In this document: positions 6,796 to 13,593 of the stretch, one piece after another
Layout: each line of letters opens with the position of its first letter
How positions within the stretch are numbered: position 1 is the stretch's first letter
Assembly: GCA_016839345.1 (NCBI GenBank)
Contig: JAEOUL010000235.1
Location: forward strand, 1 to 14,251
Direction: 5' to 3'
Length of the DNA: 14,251 nt
From: Candidatus Thorarchaeota archaeon
GTDB lineage: Archaea > Asgardarchaeota > Thorarchaeia > Thorarchaeales > Thorarchaeaceae
The notes under the pieces: model-generated
What the model was told of the DNA's origin: nothing
The model's database searches: none
What the model saw: the letters and a program-made list of their open reading frames with translations, nothing else
Made by a program: the position numbers and the translations under genes

Positions 6796-7143
6796 ATGAT
6801 AATAATTCTGGGTTTTATCATGTTAGGAATGGGAGTAGTATTATTATCAGACTCTGGTCAGGGGGTTTTCTTTGTTTTCCCCTTCTTCTTCTTTGGAGAT
6901 GCAGGATTTGTACCATTTGCAATAATTTTCAGTTTGATGGTCTTGCTTCTCTTCTTCTGGTGGGCAAACTATCAATATCCAGAAGATGCACGTTTCAAAA
7001 GATATCAATCTCCTAGACAGGAATTCCTGAAGGTTGGTTCCCAATGTCAGTTTTGTGGAAGTCCTATGCCTGAGAATGCTTCATTCTGTTCATCTTGTGG
7101 GAATCAAGTGGAATACGGTTTCAGTGATAATGATTCCTTCTAG
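6778..7143 (+). CDS. Small two-segment membrane protein with C-terminal zinc ribbon
   Basis: This is a short protein (121 residues from TTG 6778, 115 from ATG 6796; the ATG fits the hydrophobic start better). Residues ~7-23 form one transmembrane helix, and a Phe/Leu-rich stretch at ~29-62 forms one long or two short ones. A soluble tail follows with C90-x-x-C93 and C104-x-x-C107 in the CxFCGxPMPENASFCSSCG pattern of the common zinc-ribbon (DUF-type 'zinc_ribbon') domain seen at the ends of many archaeal membrane proteins. The ribbon would lie on the cytoplasmic side if the first helix starts inside. The specific function is unknown. The acetyltransferase starts 19 bases after the stop, so the two probably share a transcript. 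Confidence 0.8.
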   Translation: MRLRELMIIILGFIMLGMGVVLLSDSGQGVFFVFPFFFFGDAGFVPFAIIFSLMVLLLFFWWANYQYPEDARFKRYQSPRQEFLKVGSQCQFCGSPMPENASFCSSCGNQVEYGFSDNDSF

Positions 7144-7145
7144 AT

Positions 7146-7152
7146 AGGTGGG
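7146..7152 (+). promoter_or_regulatory. Shine-Dalgarno for the acetyltransferase
   Basis: AGGTGGG lies 10 bases before ATG 7163. It supports that ATG over the GTG at 7148, which lies inside the motif itself. Confidence 0.55.
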
Positions 7153-7162
7153 CAAAGATACA

Positions 7163-7630
7163 ATGAGCTCAATCATCAGACCAGCGATCCTGAATGATCT
7201 CGAAACCATAATGGAGATTGAACGGAAAAGCTTTCGTTTTGCTTGGGAATATTCGGTCTATCTCAAAATCTGTATGCAAGAAGGACGTGTTCGTTCGAGT
7301 GAGAGAGGTTTGCTTCTCATGGATGTTCTTGAGATAGATGGGAGGATAGTTGGATATGCAGTCTGGGAAATAGATTATGTTGGCAGACGGGGACACTTCC
7401 TAAATCTTGCTATCGTAGAGGAAGAAAGACGTAAAGGATATGGGAGAATGCTCGTTCATCATGTTCACAAGAATTTCAAGGATGCAGGAATGACTACTTG
7501 TTATCTTGAAGTACGAGAGAGTAACTTGCCTGCACGTGCACTCTACGAAACCTCTGGATACACAATCTCCGATAGGATAGGTGGATACTATTTCGATGAG
7601 GATGCTGTCGAATACTCTAGAAACCTTTGA
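7163..7630 (+). CDS. rimI: RimI-type GNAT N-acetyltransferase
   Basis: This 155-residue GNAT enzyme transfers acetyl from acetyl-CoA to a protein N-terminus; archaeal RimI/Ard1-like enzymes modify many proteins. The start ATG 7163 is supported by the Shine-Dalgarno at 7146-7152 and gives the family N-terminus 'IRPAxLNDLxxIMEIERKSF'. The acetyl-CoA loop is the E-E-R-R-K-G-Y-G-R segment (R-x-x-G-x-G type) after LNLAIV. The RimI signature LEVRESNLPARALYETSGY follows, and the end is shortly after the usual Y-Y. Length matches the family. The substrate cannot be told from sequence; an Ard1-like broad N-terminal acetyltransferase is as likely as a ribosomal-protein enzyme. Its TGA stop is followed directly by the opposite-strand stop of the giant coiled-coil gene, with no base between. 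Confidence 0.9.
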   Translation: MSSIIRPAILNDLETIMEIERKSFRFAWEYSVYLKICMQEGRVRSSERGLLLMDVLEIDGRIVGYAVWEIDYVGRRGHFLNLAIVEEERRKGYGRMLVHHVHKNFKDAGMTTCYLEVRESNLPARALYETSGYTISDRIGGYYFDEDAVEYSRNL

Positions 7631-10600
7631 CTACACTATACGACTCTGGATAAGCTGAGGTCCAAGAACATCGTGATACAGTTTGAGATAAGCCTCATCT
7701 TCTGAAACCACCGTCAGTAAATCTTTTGAATCATTACTTCCACCAACAAGGATTTCTCGGTCATCAACAACACCAAGAAGCATTGGTGTCTTCGTGTACC
7801 AGATTCGCCAACCAGTTAGAGCTTCAAATTCAGCTCCGGGTTCATCAGGTTCTGGAATAATGAGGACCCTTCGCTTTGCATTTCTCACTTTGGCAAGTTG
7901 TGTCAAATCCAGACAATCTAAATCCGGAACGGAGATTATAATTGATTCTTTTGCTCTCCTCGCCATAGCGCTGATGTGCGCACAAGACTCCTCAAATCCA
8001 CTAAGATACCAGGTTCTGTCTGTTGGAACGTCTAGCAAAATATCAGTTGCTTTATGGATTGCATCAAGAATATCAACAGCCTTTGTTGTGAGTTTAGTTA
8101 CACCTAAAATAGTATCATCAACAGTTTTGCCTAGAGAAGTAATTTTCTTTTTCTGTTCATTTGCGTTTCTTCTGAATACCTTGTCAATGTTGTCGTTGAA
8201 TTCAGTCAAAGCATCATTTCGACTCTGATGCAAGACCGACATTGCTTCAGCAGCTTGATTATTCGCGTCTGTTACTGATTCGGTCAGTAAAAGGTTCTTT
8301 TTCGTCAATTCAGACCTTGCTTTCTCTATCAAATACGAGGATTCGGTGCTCAGTTGTGTCTTGAGATCAAGGCCAATTGTTTCTAATTTCCGTGCAGCGA
8401 ATTGATTTGTGAAGGTTGAACTCTGACGAATAGATTCGATTGCTTCATTCCTTTTTTCAGTAGTCTGGATAGAGGACTGCTCCAATAGATTTCTGAACTC
8501 CTCTGAAGCAGATTCAGAAGACCTCTGGAACTCGGTAAATGATGTCGTAAGTTTATCTACAACGACACTGTAACTTTGGTTTGTTTCCTCGGCTATTGTC
8601 GCATCCAACTCTTCTATACGCTCAGTAATTTTACTTGGTATCTGGGTAAATGCATCATTTCCTTTAGCGAGAGCAGTAGCACAATCTGTACCGAATTCAT
8701 CAAGACGCTCTGCAACTACTGATTCAGAATTCTTTATGAGTTCCGTCGTAATCTCGGTAAAACGATTAATCGCCTCATCTCCACGCTCTGAAATTGAACT
8801 AGCGGCCTCGTTTGCAGATTTTATCAAATCATTTTGTAACAGAGTCAATTCATTTCCAAGCTTGGTTCCAAAGGTATCAAGTGATGTAGCAACATTTGAA
8901 ACCGTTGAATCAACCCAGACTGATGCAGCATCAAATGCTTGTGCAACTTCGGTTCGTCTTTCTTCGATTGCTTTAATGATTTCATCTTTAGCGCTATTCC
9001 TGTTCTTTACACCACCAATTTCGCGTTCAGAGAGAAGTGCATGAAAATCTTCAATACTTGCCGTCGATGCCTTGACTCGTTTGGTTGCTAGACGATTGAT
9101 TTTCTTGCTTGTATCAGCCAGAACTCTCTGCTTGTAATCTTTCTGTTCAGAAATGAAAGAATCAGCTACACTCTTCGCAGCAGCACTGCTTTTCTCAAGT
9201 GATGCAGTTGTAGCCACACGAACATTTTCTAACCGTTCGGCAATGTTATCCCGTGCACCAGCGACAGATTGATTGAATTCTTGGGACACCTGATCCATTG
9301 TATCTGTGAACTGTTTGATGGTACCAGACTCCATATCTCGCAAACTGGTTTCAGTACTCTGTATTGACACTTCAAGTTGACCCAATGCAGTCGCAAGGCT
9401 CTCAGAAATTTCGTGTCGTTTTTGAACAGCGACTTCTTCAAGATTCTTCTTTACACCAGCGACAGACGCAGCAACTTCATCAATTTTCATTCCGAGCTCT
9501 GCAGAGTATTCTTGCTGGAGTTTTTGTGAATCCTCTTTAAGACTAGTCATCTCATTTTTCAATGAAGTTTTGAATTCACTGTGTGCTGATGCAATAAGGT
9601 CTCGAGCTTCTACTGTCTGACTCGAAAGAAGTCCATTAAATGTTGCTTCAAGACCTTGTGTCAATGTGATAAATTGTCTTGTTATTTCTTCCAAATGAGT
9701 GTGGAATTCTTCTCGGATAGCCATAGTATGTTGTTCAATTCGAGCATCCTGCTGATCTATTGTTGAGTCGATTTCAGTTTGAATTCGATTTGCATGAGAA
9801 TTTATCGCGTTAATACTCCTCGTCATCCGCTTGTCTAAACGATCCCTAAGCCGTTCATAGAGCTTCTTTGAATCACGAACCTGTTTTTCAGTAGTAGTCG
9901 TGAAACTACCGATGAGTTCCTCAAGTCTTGCTCCAACACCTGCTTCAAAGTTGTGTGTCGTTGTTTTGACAGAAGTAATTAATGCCTCATTCTTGGTTGT
10001 TGTTGATTTGATAATAGAATTGAATGCAGATTTTATACGACTGTTCATCGTTTCTGCTATACTGTTTAATTCTGAGGTTTCAGTGTTTAAGATATTGCTT
10101 ACATCGATCGAAGTATCACTGAGTTTTTTCTCAATCGATTGGACAGTTGACGCCACCCATCCATCAAGTTCAGTATGTAGTGCTTTGGCAGCGGCATCAC
10201 AACTTTCCTGTTCCATCAGATTTTGGTTCTCCAAGAGTTCGAGGACTAAAACTCGGGTATCAGCAAGAGTTGTTTCACAGTCATTGCCGAGGGTTGTACC
10301 TAGGTTCTGTAGTTCATCATACTCTTCCCTTACCAGATTATTCAATTTCTCAACGTGTGAGGTCAGTGTGTTCTTCATAACTTCAATATAGTTTGCATCT
10401 GTTGAAGCAACTTGGTCGAGCTGTGAAGTCACGGACTGGGATGCTACATCCATGAAGCTAGCCACTTCTTCTTTCCAAGTTTCAACTGCACCAATTACAG
10501 ATTCAGCAATATCAGCGCTGGCATTAATTTGATTTTTTACAAAATTTCCAAAATCTGCGGGAATCGTTCTTGCTTCACCAAGAACTTCTCTTAGGGATTC

Positions 10601-11524
10601 CTGACCTGCTAGGTAGGTCTGACCGAGCTGGCTTTCAACTTGAGTAAGTAGCTGAGTAAGATCTCCAGAAACTGTGTTCAATACTTTGACTCCCTCATCG
10701 GATGCAGAAGAGACCATCGAGCTAAGTATTTTCGTTGTTTTCTGAGAGATATTTTGAAGCACTTCTGATGATGCAGTTAATGTCTTCGTGACAGCATTCC
10801 GAGCCGCTTTAATGAGACTTGCAGATTTAGATTCGAACTCGGTGATTGTTGCCAACGTACCTTTACGCTGGACCTTTAACCATTTATCGAATTCACGCGA
10901 TATTTGTTTGACATCCCGATCTAAGGAAAGTTGACTTTTATCAATCTCTTTCTGTAGTTCAATAATCTTGGAGCCTAATCGGTTATCTAGTGTGTTATCT
11001 AGGTTGTTCATTATACCCTCAAGATCGTCATACAGAGATTCCATCACTGCGCTTGCTGTGGTCTTGACAAGTTCAATTCGAGCACTCACCAACTTAGACA
11101 TATTATCCTCATAGGTAGTCAATGAATCACTGACAGTTTCTATTGACGTATTCTTTGAGTCAATAACCTTCTCAATCGAGTTATCAATCGCCTCAGCATT
11201 AGAGCTAAAAGTCTTCTCAGATATGGTGATAAGATCAGAAACTTCATTGTTGATAACTGAAAGTTCATTCAGGAGTGATAGATTAGGAGGCATTGCACGA
11301 TATATGGGTACAATTCCTCCAACCTCTTTGATCAATCCTTTCTTCACAAGTCGCCCAAGGGTCTTTCTGACTGTGGGTACTGTTTCTCCAATCATTTGGG
11401 AAACTCCACCCGCAGTCATATTTCCTCCGATTAATATTGGGAGAATAGCTTTGGACTCGGCATTTGTGATGCCTAAATTTTTTTTCAATACAGAGATTAC
11501 TTCCGTAACTGCTTCATTACTCAT
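7631..11524 (-). CDS. Giant coiled-coil protein with TrmB-like winged helix and degenerate PLD-like C-terminal domain
   Basis: This is a 1297-residue protein. Residues ~15-80 form a TrmB-type winged helix: an A-E-S-K-A-I-L-P-I-L helix, then GGVSQMIGETVPTVRKTLGRL with the recognition helix at ~48-60, and a wing GLIKEVGGIVPIYRA. Residues ~90-1160 are almost wholly helical and rich in Ser, Thr, Glu, Lys and Ala. They contain only two prolines (in RTIPAD and TQIPSK), as expected of a very long coiled coil. Residues ~1168-1297 are a globular alpha/beta domain ending with GVVDDREILVGGSND, which resembles the second half of a phospholipase D motif (HxKxxxxDxxxxxxGSxN) without the His, as in TrmB effector domains. 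No membrane segment is visible. TrmB proteins are normally 250-350 residues, so the coil is a huge insertion. I infer a DNA-tethered filament or scaffold. The start is ATG 11524, with GGTGGGAT six bases upstream. Confidence 0.88.
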   Translation of the reverse strand: MSNEAVTEVISVLKKNLGITNAESKAILPILIGGNMTAGGVSQMIGETVPTVRKTLGRLVKKGLIKEVGGIVPIYRAMPPNLSLLNELSVINNEVSDLITISEKTFSSNAEAIDNSIEKVIDSKNTSIETVSDSLTTYEDNMSKLVSARIELVKTTASAVMESLYDDLEGIMNNLDNTLDNRLGSKIIELQKEIDKSQLSLDRDVKQISREFDKWLKVQRKGTLATITEFESKSASLIKAARNAVTKTLTASSEVLQNISQKTTKILSSMVSSASDEGVKVLNTVSGDLTQLLTQVESQLGQTYLAGQESLREVLGEARTIPADFGNFVKNQINASADIAESVIGAVETWKEEVASFMDVASQSVTSQLDQVASTDANYIEVMKNTLTSHVEKLNNLVREEYDELQNLGTTLGNDCETTLADTRVLVLELLENQNLMEQESCDAAAKALHTELDGWVASTVQSIEKKLSDTSIDVSNILNTETSELNSIAETMNSRIKSAFNSIIKSTTTKNEALITSVKTTTHNFEAGVGARLEELIGSFTTTTEKQVRDSKKLYERLRDRLDKRMTRSINAINSHANRIQTEIDSTIDQQDARIEQHTMAIREEFHTHLEEITRQFITLTQGLEATFNGLLSSQTVEARDLIASAHSEFKTSLKNEMTSLKEDSQKLQQEYSAELGMKIDEVAASVAGVKKNLEEVAVQKRHEISESLATALGQLEVSIQSTETSLRDMESGTIKQFTDTMDQVSQEFNQSVAGARDNIAERLENVRVATTASLEKSSAAAKSVADSFISEQKDYKQRVLADTSKKINRLATKRVKASTASIEDFHALLSEREIGGVKNRNSAKDEIIKAIEERRTEVAQAFDAASVWVDSTVSNVATSLDTFGTKLGNELTLLQNDLIKSANEAASSISERGDEAINRFTEITTELIKNSESVVAERLDEFGTDCATALAKGNDAFTQIPSKITERIEELDATIAEETNQSYSVVVDKLTTSFTEFQRSSESASEEFRNLLEQSSIQTTEKRNEAIESIRQSSTFTNQFAARKLETIGLDLKTQLSTESSYLIEKARSELTKKNLLLTESVTDANNQAAEAMSVLHQSRNDALTEFNDNIDKVFRRNANEQKKKITSLGKTVDDTILGVTKLTTKAVDILDAIHKATDILLDVPTDRTWYLSGFEESCAHISAMARRAKESIIISVPDLDCLDLTQLAKVRNAKRRVLIIPEPDEPGAEFEALTGWRIWYTKTPMLLGVVDDREILVGGSNDSKDLLTVVSEDEAYLKLYHDVLGPQLIQSRIV

Positions 11525-11530
11525 TTGTGC

Positions 11531-11538
11531 ATCCCACC
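11531..11538 (-). promoter_or_regulatory. Shine-Dalgarno-like site of the giant gene
   Basis: On the minus strand GGTGGGAT lies six bases before ATG 11524 and resembles the archaeal GGAGGTGAT. It supports that start codon. Confidence 0.45.
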
Positions 11539-11555
11539 GCTGAAATGTTTAGACT

Positions 11556-11566
11556 GCATTTAATGC
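11556..11566 (-). promoter_or_regulatory. TATA-like box embedded in an inverted repeat, giant coiled-coil gene
   Basis: GCATT-T-AATGC is a perfect 11-bp inverted repeat. On the minus strand its centre reads CATTAAATG, TATA-like, 32-42 bases before ATG 11524. Initiation ~26 bases downstream would give a leader of about 10 bases containing the Shine-Dalgarno. A repressor bound at the repeat would compete with TBP. Since the gene itself encodes a winged helix, self-regulation is possible but unproven. Confidence 0.4.
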
Positions 11567-11589
11567 GATCTTGCTCCATTTACTCGGTT

Positions 11590-12384
11590 TTACAATTTTG
11601 ACACTTGATCGAATAGATCTTTCAATTGACCAGTTTCGATCATTGAAGATTCACCGCTTACAATAACTTCTGCACGTATCTTGGTGGAGTCTTCAACTTC
11701 ATCAGTGTAGATTGTGTCAAAGGCTCTAGCTGACTCACTCTTCAGAATGTTTTTGACATCCACGGGGTCTTTGCCATCTATATCAAATGTGAGAAGCCAC
11801 CAATTCAAGGTCAAATCGGTAACATTTGTTTTCAGATTATAGTAGTCTGAGAATAGTTCACAGTAGAGTTTGAATGCAATAAAGTCATTAATTCGATCAT
11901 GAAATGGATTTAGAGTGACAATCCCCCTTGTGAAATCAAATCGAAACAAGAGTCCATCTCCTGCAATCAACATTACATCTTTTTCATTCACTGATGAGAA
12001 TCTCTTCCAGATTTTCTTGAATTTGGTCGAGAAGTGACGAATAGAACTCACGTTTAAAGTGGAGAGTAAATCCTTAATTGGAATTCGTCGATCCTGCATT
12101 CCACGACCTTTCTTTTCTAGTATGAAACGTCGTATTTGTTCCATATACTGACTAAAACAGAAGCTGGGCAGATCTCGGGGTTCTACTCCGATTTCTATAA
12201 GCGCATTCAAGAAGTTCCTATTCATACATCTTGGTCGAACAGTACAACTTAGCCTGTCCTCTTGGCAAGCGGTACACTTTTCCTCATGTAATTCAATTAA
12301 TTCTTTAGCCAACTGGTTATCTGCGGCTATATCAAGCAGGCTCATTCTTGTCGCTAATTCGTTTTTGTGCTTCTTCAGTTCCAT
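11590..12384 (-). CDS. Unknown protein with four-cysteine cluster
   Basis: I do not recognise this protein of 264 residues (from ATG 12384; a GTG at 12393 would add three). Residues ~1-55 are helical and end in a cysteine cluster C37-x-x-C40-x6-C47-x5-C53 with neighbouring Arg and Lys, which could bind zinc or, less likely, an iron-sulfur cluster. Residues ~60-130 are basic and helical (FILEKKGRGMQDRRI, FSTKFKKIWKRF), and residues ~135-260 look like a mixed alpha/beta domain with WWLLTFDID near residue 190. No membrane segment is seen. It lies between two coiled-coil genes in the same orientation, 65 bases before the giant gene and 165 bases after the 315-residue coiled-coil gene, so a shared task is plausible. 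Its upstream region shares an 11-bp motif with the latter. The function is unknown. Confidence 0.75.
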   Translation of the reverse strand: MELKKHKNELATRMSLLDIAADNQLAKELIELHEEKCTACQEDRLSCTVRPRCMNRNFLNALIEIGVEPRDLPSFCFSQYMEQIRRFILEKKGRGMQDRRIPIKDLLSTLNVSSIRHFSTKFKKIWKRFSSVNEKDVMLIAGDGLLFRFDFTRGIVTLNPFHDRINDFIAFKLYCELFSDYYNLKTNVTDLTLNWWLLTFDIDGKDPVDVKNILKSESARAFDTIYTDEVEDSTKIRAEVIVSGESSMIETGQLKDLFDQVSKL

Positions 12385-12453
12385 GGAGGTCACAATCCAC
12401 TAAGGTATTGATCTTGAGAGTTGGACATATCTGGCTCTAGTTTCTCTATCGAT

Positions 12454-12474
12454 TGAGTCACTGATTGTGAGTCA
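12454..12474. repeat. Tandem TGAGTCA repeats
   Basis: TGAGTCA occurs twice, at 12454-12460 and 12468-12474, 14 bp apart start to start. Each copy is nearly self-complementary (TGA-G-TCA), and GATTG precedes both copies in slightly different spacing. They lie 70-90 bases upstream of the Cys-cluster gene and could be a paired protein-binding site. Confidence 0.4.
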
Positions 12475-12508
12475 AGTTGCGCATTGTGGTTTCATCGAGA
12501 TAAACCTA

Positions 12509-12519
12509 TGTAACAGGGA
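12509..12519 (-). promoter_or_regulatory. Shared 11-bp upstream motif, copy 1
   Basis: On the minus strand TCCCTGTTACA lies about 125 bases before the Cys-cluster gene. An identical copy in the same orientation lies upstream of the 315-residue coiled-coil gene. On the plus strand ATGTA (12508-12512) and TACAT (12522-12526) also form a small inverted repeat around it. Confidence 0.45.
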
Positions 12520-12529
12520 CCTACATTTT

Positions 12530-12556
12530 GAGTTGATTTCCTGCCACTATCAACTC
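12530..12556 (-). repeat. Hairpin spanning the stop codon of the 315-residue gene
   Basis: GAGTTGAT (12530-12537) and ATCAACTC (12549-12556) are perfect 8-bp inverted arms around an 11-base loop. The TGA stop (12552-12550) lies in one arm. No T tract follows, so it is not a bacterial-type terminator. It could mark an mRNA 3' end or a processing site, or influence termination of translation. Confidence 0.4.
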
Positions 12557-13497
12557 TTTGCCGTTTCTTTTAGCTTACTTGTCCATGCTTTGATTTCTCG
12601 ACTTAAACTAGCAATGTCATTCTCATTCAATGTAGCTGTAGGAGGATAGGATTTGAGCTCACGAGCTCGTTTTCCAAATTGGAATAGAACAGGTGTGTGA
12701 CCCTCAATCTGTGTTGTTAATTGATCACGGACATCCTCTAAGGCTTCAGCCATGTCAGCAGCTTCTGTCTGTGGAATTACGAGATCTAATAGACCATTCA
12801 TCAAACTATCAATTGTGGAGGGAAGACTGACTTCTGATGGCTCTTGGATCTTTGGTGTCTTTGCATCTTTAGGCTTCTTGGGTATCTTTTCGGGTCTAAC
12901 GTCTGAAATCGGACCTTCCTCTATGAACTTTGAAAGGGTTTCAACAGCTTCTGTGACCTTATCTATCCCTATGTTATACTTTCGTTCAATGTCATCAAGT
13001 TGGCGAACAATGATTCCAACAATCTCATTCGTTTCTCCGAATTGTGATGACATGTCCTGAATTTTTTCTTCAATACCAGAGAGTCCAGCAACATAACCCT
13101 CTAGGTCATCAAGTTTCTTGACTAATATATCCAAATCTGCTATGGATACTAGAATATCATCAACTTTCTTTATGATGACCTCAGATTCTTTTGAATCCTT
13201 GACAGCTTTTACATCAGATTCGATAGTTGAAACTGATTTTGCCATATCATCCATTTTTTTAGTTGAATCCATGCCCTTTAGTGATTTAGTGAGGTCGTCT
13301 ACTTTTTTCGAAAGAACTTTGTCAATGTTGACATTAACTTCCTTCAGTTCTGAGCTTAAAGTTTCAATATTCTTATTCATCTCATCAATTGCATTGATTG
13401 CCTTTAGCTCCTCGCGTATCCCCTCAAGCCCTTCTGCTAGCTCGTCAACTTTTTTTTGAATATCATCAATTGCTGCGTTACTTTTCTCCGTTGCCAT
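12550..13497 (-). CDS. Coiled-coil protein with repeated KK-hydrophobic-D-D motifs
   Basis: This is a 315-residue protein of unknown function. Residues 1-195 are a heptad-like coiled coil in which a motif (K/R)(K/Q)-hydrophobic-D(D/E)-hydrophobic recurs at residues 15, 64, 80, 110, 127 and 165. Residues ~200-222 are a Lys/Pro-rich flexible linker (RPEKIPKKPKDAKTPK), and residues ~223-315 form a second helical domain with IPQTEAADMAEALEDV and a final amphipathic helix. No cysteine, membrane segment or signal peptide is seen. The start is ATG 13497 with AGGGGAT only three bases upstream. A strong TATA box lies about 70 bases upstream. It is the first of three same-strand genes ending with the giant coiled-coil protein, so it may be a structural partner. 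A run of eight A in the Q-K-K codons near the start (13450-13457 region) is a possible slippage site. Confidence 0.8.
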   Translation of the reverse strand: MATEKSNAAIDDIQKKVDELAEGLEGIREELKAINAIDEMNKNIETLSSELKEVNVNIDKVLSKKVDDLTKSLKGMDSTKKMDDMAKSVSTIESDVKAVKDSKESEVIIKKVDDILVSIADLDILVKKLDDLEGYVAGLSGIEEKIQDMSSQFGETNEIVGIIVRQLDDIERKYNIGIDKVTEAVETLSKFIEEGPISDVRPEKIPKKPKDAKTPKIQEPSEVSLPSTIDSLMNGLLDLVIPQTEAADMAEALEDVRDQLTTQIEGHTPVLFQFGKRARELKSYPPTATLNENDIASLSREIKAWTSKLKETAKS

Positions 13498-13532
13498 AGC
13501 ATCCCCTACTAAGGTGGCAGTAATGTGCGTCT

Positions 13533-13543
13533 TGTAACAGGGA
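13533..13543 (-). promoter_or_regulatory. Shared 11-bp upstream motif, copy 2
   Basis: This is the same TCCCTGTTACA (minus strand) as at 12509-12519. Here it lies 36-46 bases before ATG 13497 and about 20-30 bases downstream of the TATA box, over the expected transcription start. Confidence 0.45.
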
Positions 13544-13562
13544 GAGTAATTAGCCTTTCGGG

Positions 13563-13574
13563 AATATATTAATT
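13563..13574 (-). promoter_or_regulatory. TATA box for the 315-residue coiled-coil gene
   Basis: AATTAATATATT on the minus strand is the best TATA box in the window. It lies in the gap after dtdA, about 70 bases before ATG 13497. Initiation near 13538-13542 would give a leader of about 40 bases. Confidence 0.55.
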
Positions 13575-13593
13575 CACTTCCAGAATAGGTTAT

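Larger units (their letters stand above)
12385..12549. other. Intergenic region upstream of the Cys-cluster gene
   Basis: About 165 bases without a convincing gene. It holds a tandem TGAGTCA pair (12454-12460 and 12468-12474), a minus-strand TATA-like GGTTTATC (12499-12506), the shared TGTAACAGGGA motif (12509-12519) and most of a hairpin that reaches into the preceding gene's stop codon (12530-12556). This density of repeats suggests a regulated promoter rather than a plain operon spacer. Confidence 0.4.

Noticed and set aside
9900..10391. Long plus-strand frame inside the giant coiled-coil gene
   Set aside because: It is antisense to a continuous 1297-codon gene with clear domains at both ends. 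Its composition is that of a shadow frame, with no ribosome-binding site.
12467..12649. 60-codon plus-strand frame in the spacer before the Cys-cluster gene
   Set aside because: It runs into the coiled-coil gene on the other strand, has no Shine-Dalgarno or recognisable domain, and the spacer is better explained as regulatory.
13450..13457. Run of eight A (minus strand) as a programmed frameshift site
   Set aside because: The frame is continuous and encodes a plausible coiled coil on both sides; no useful alternative frame follows.
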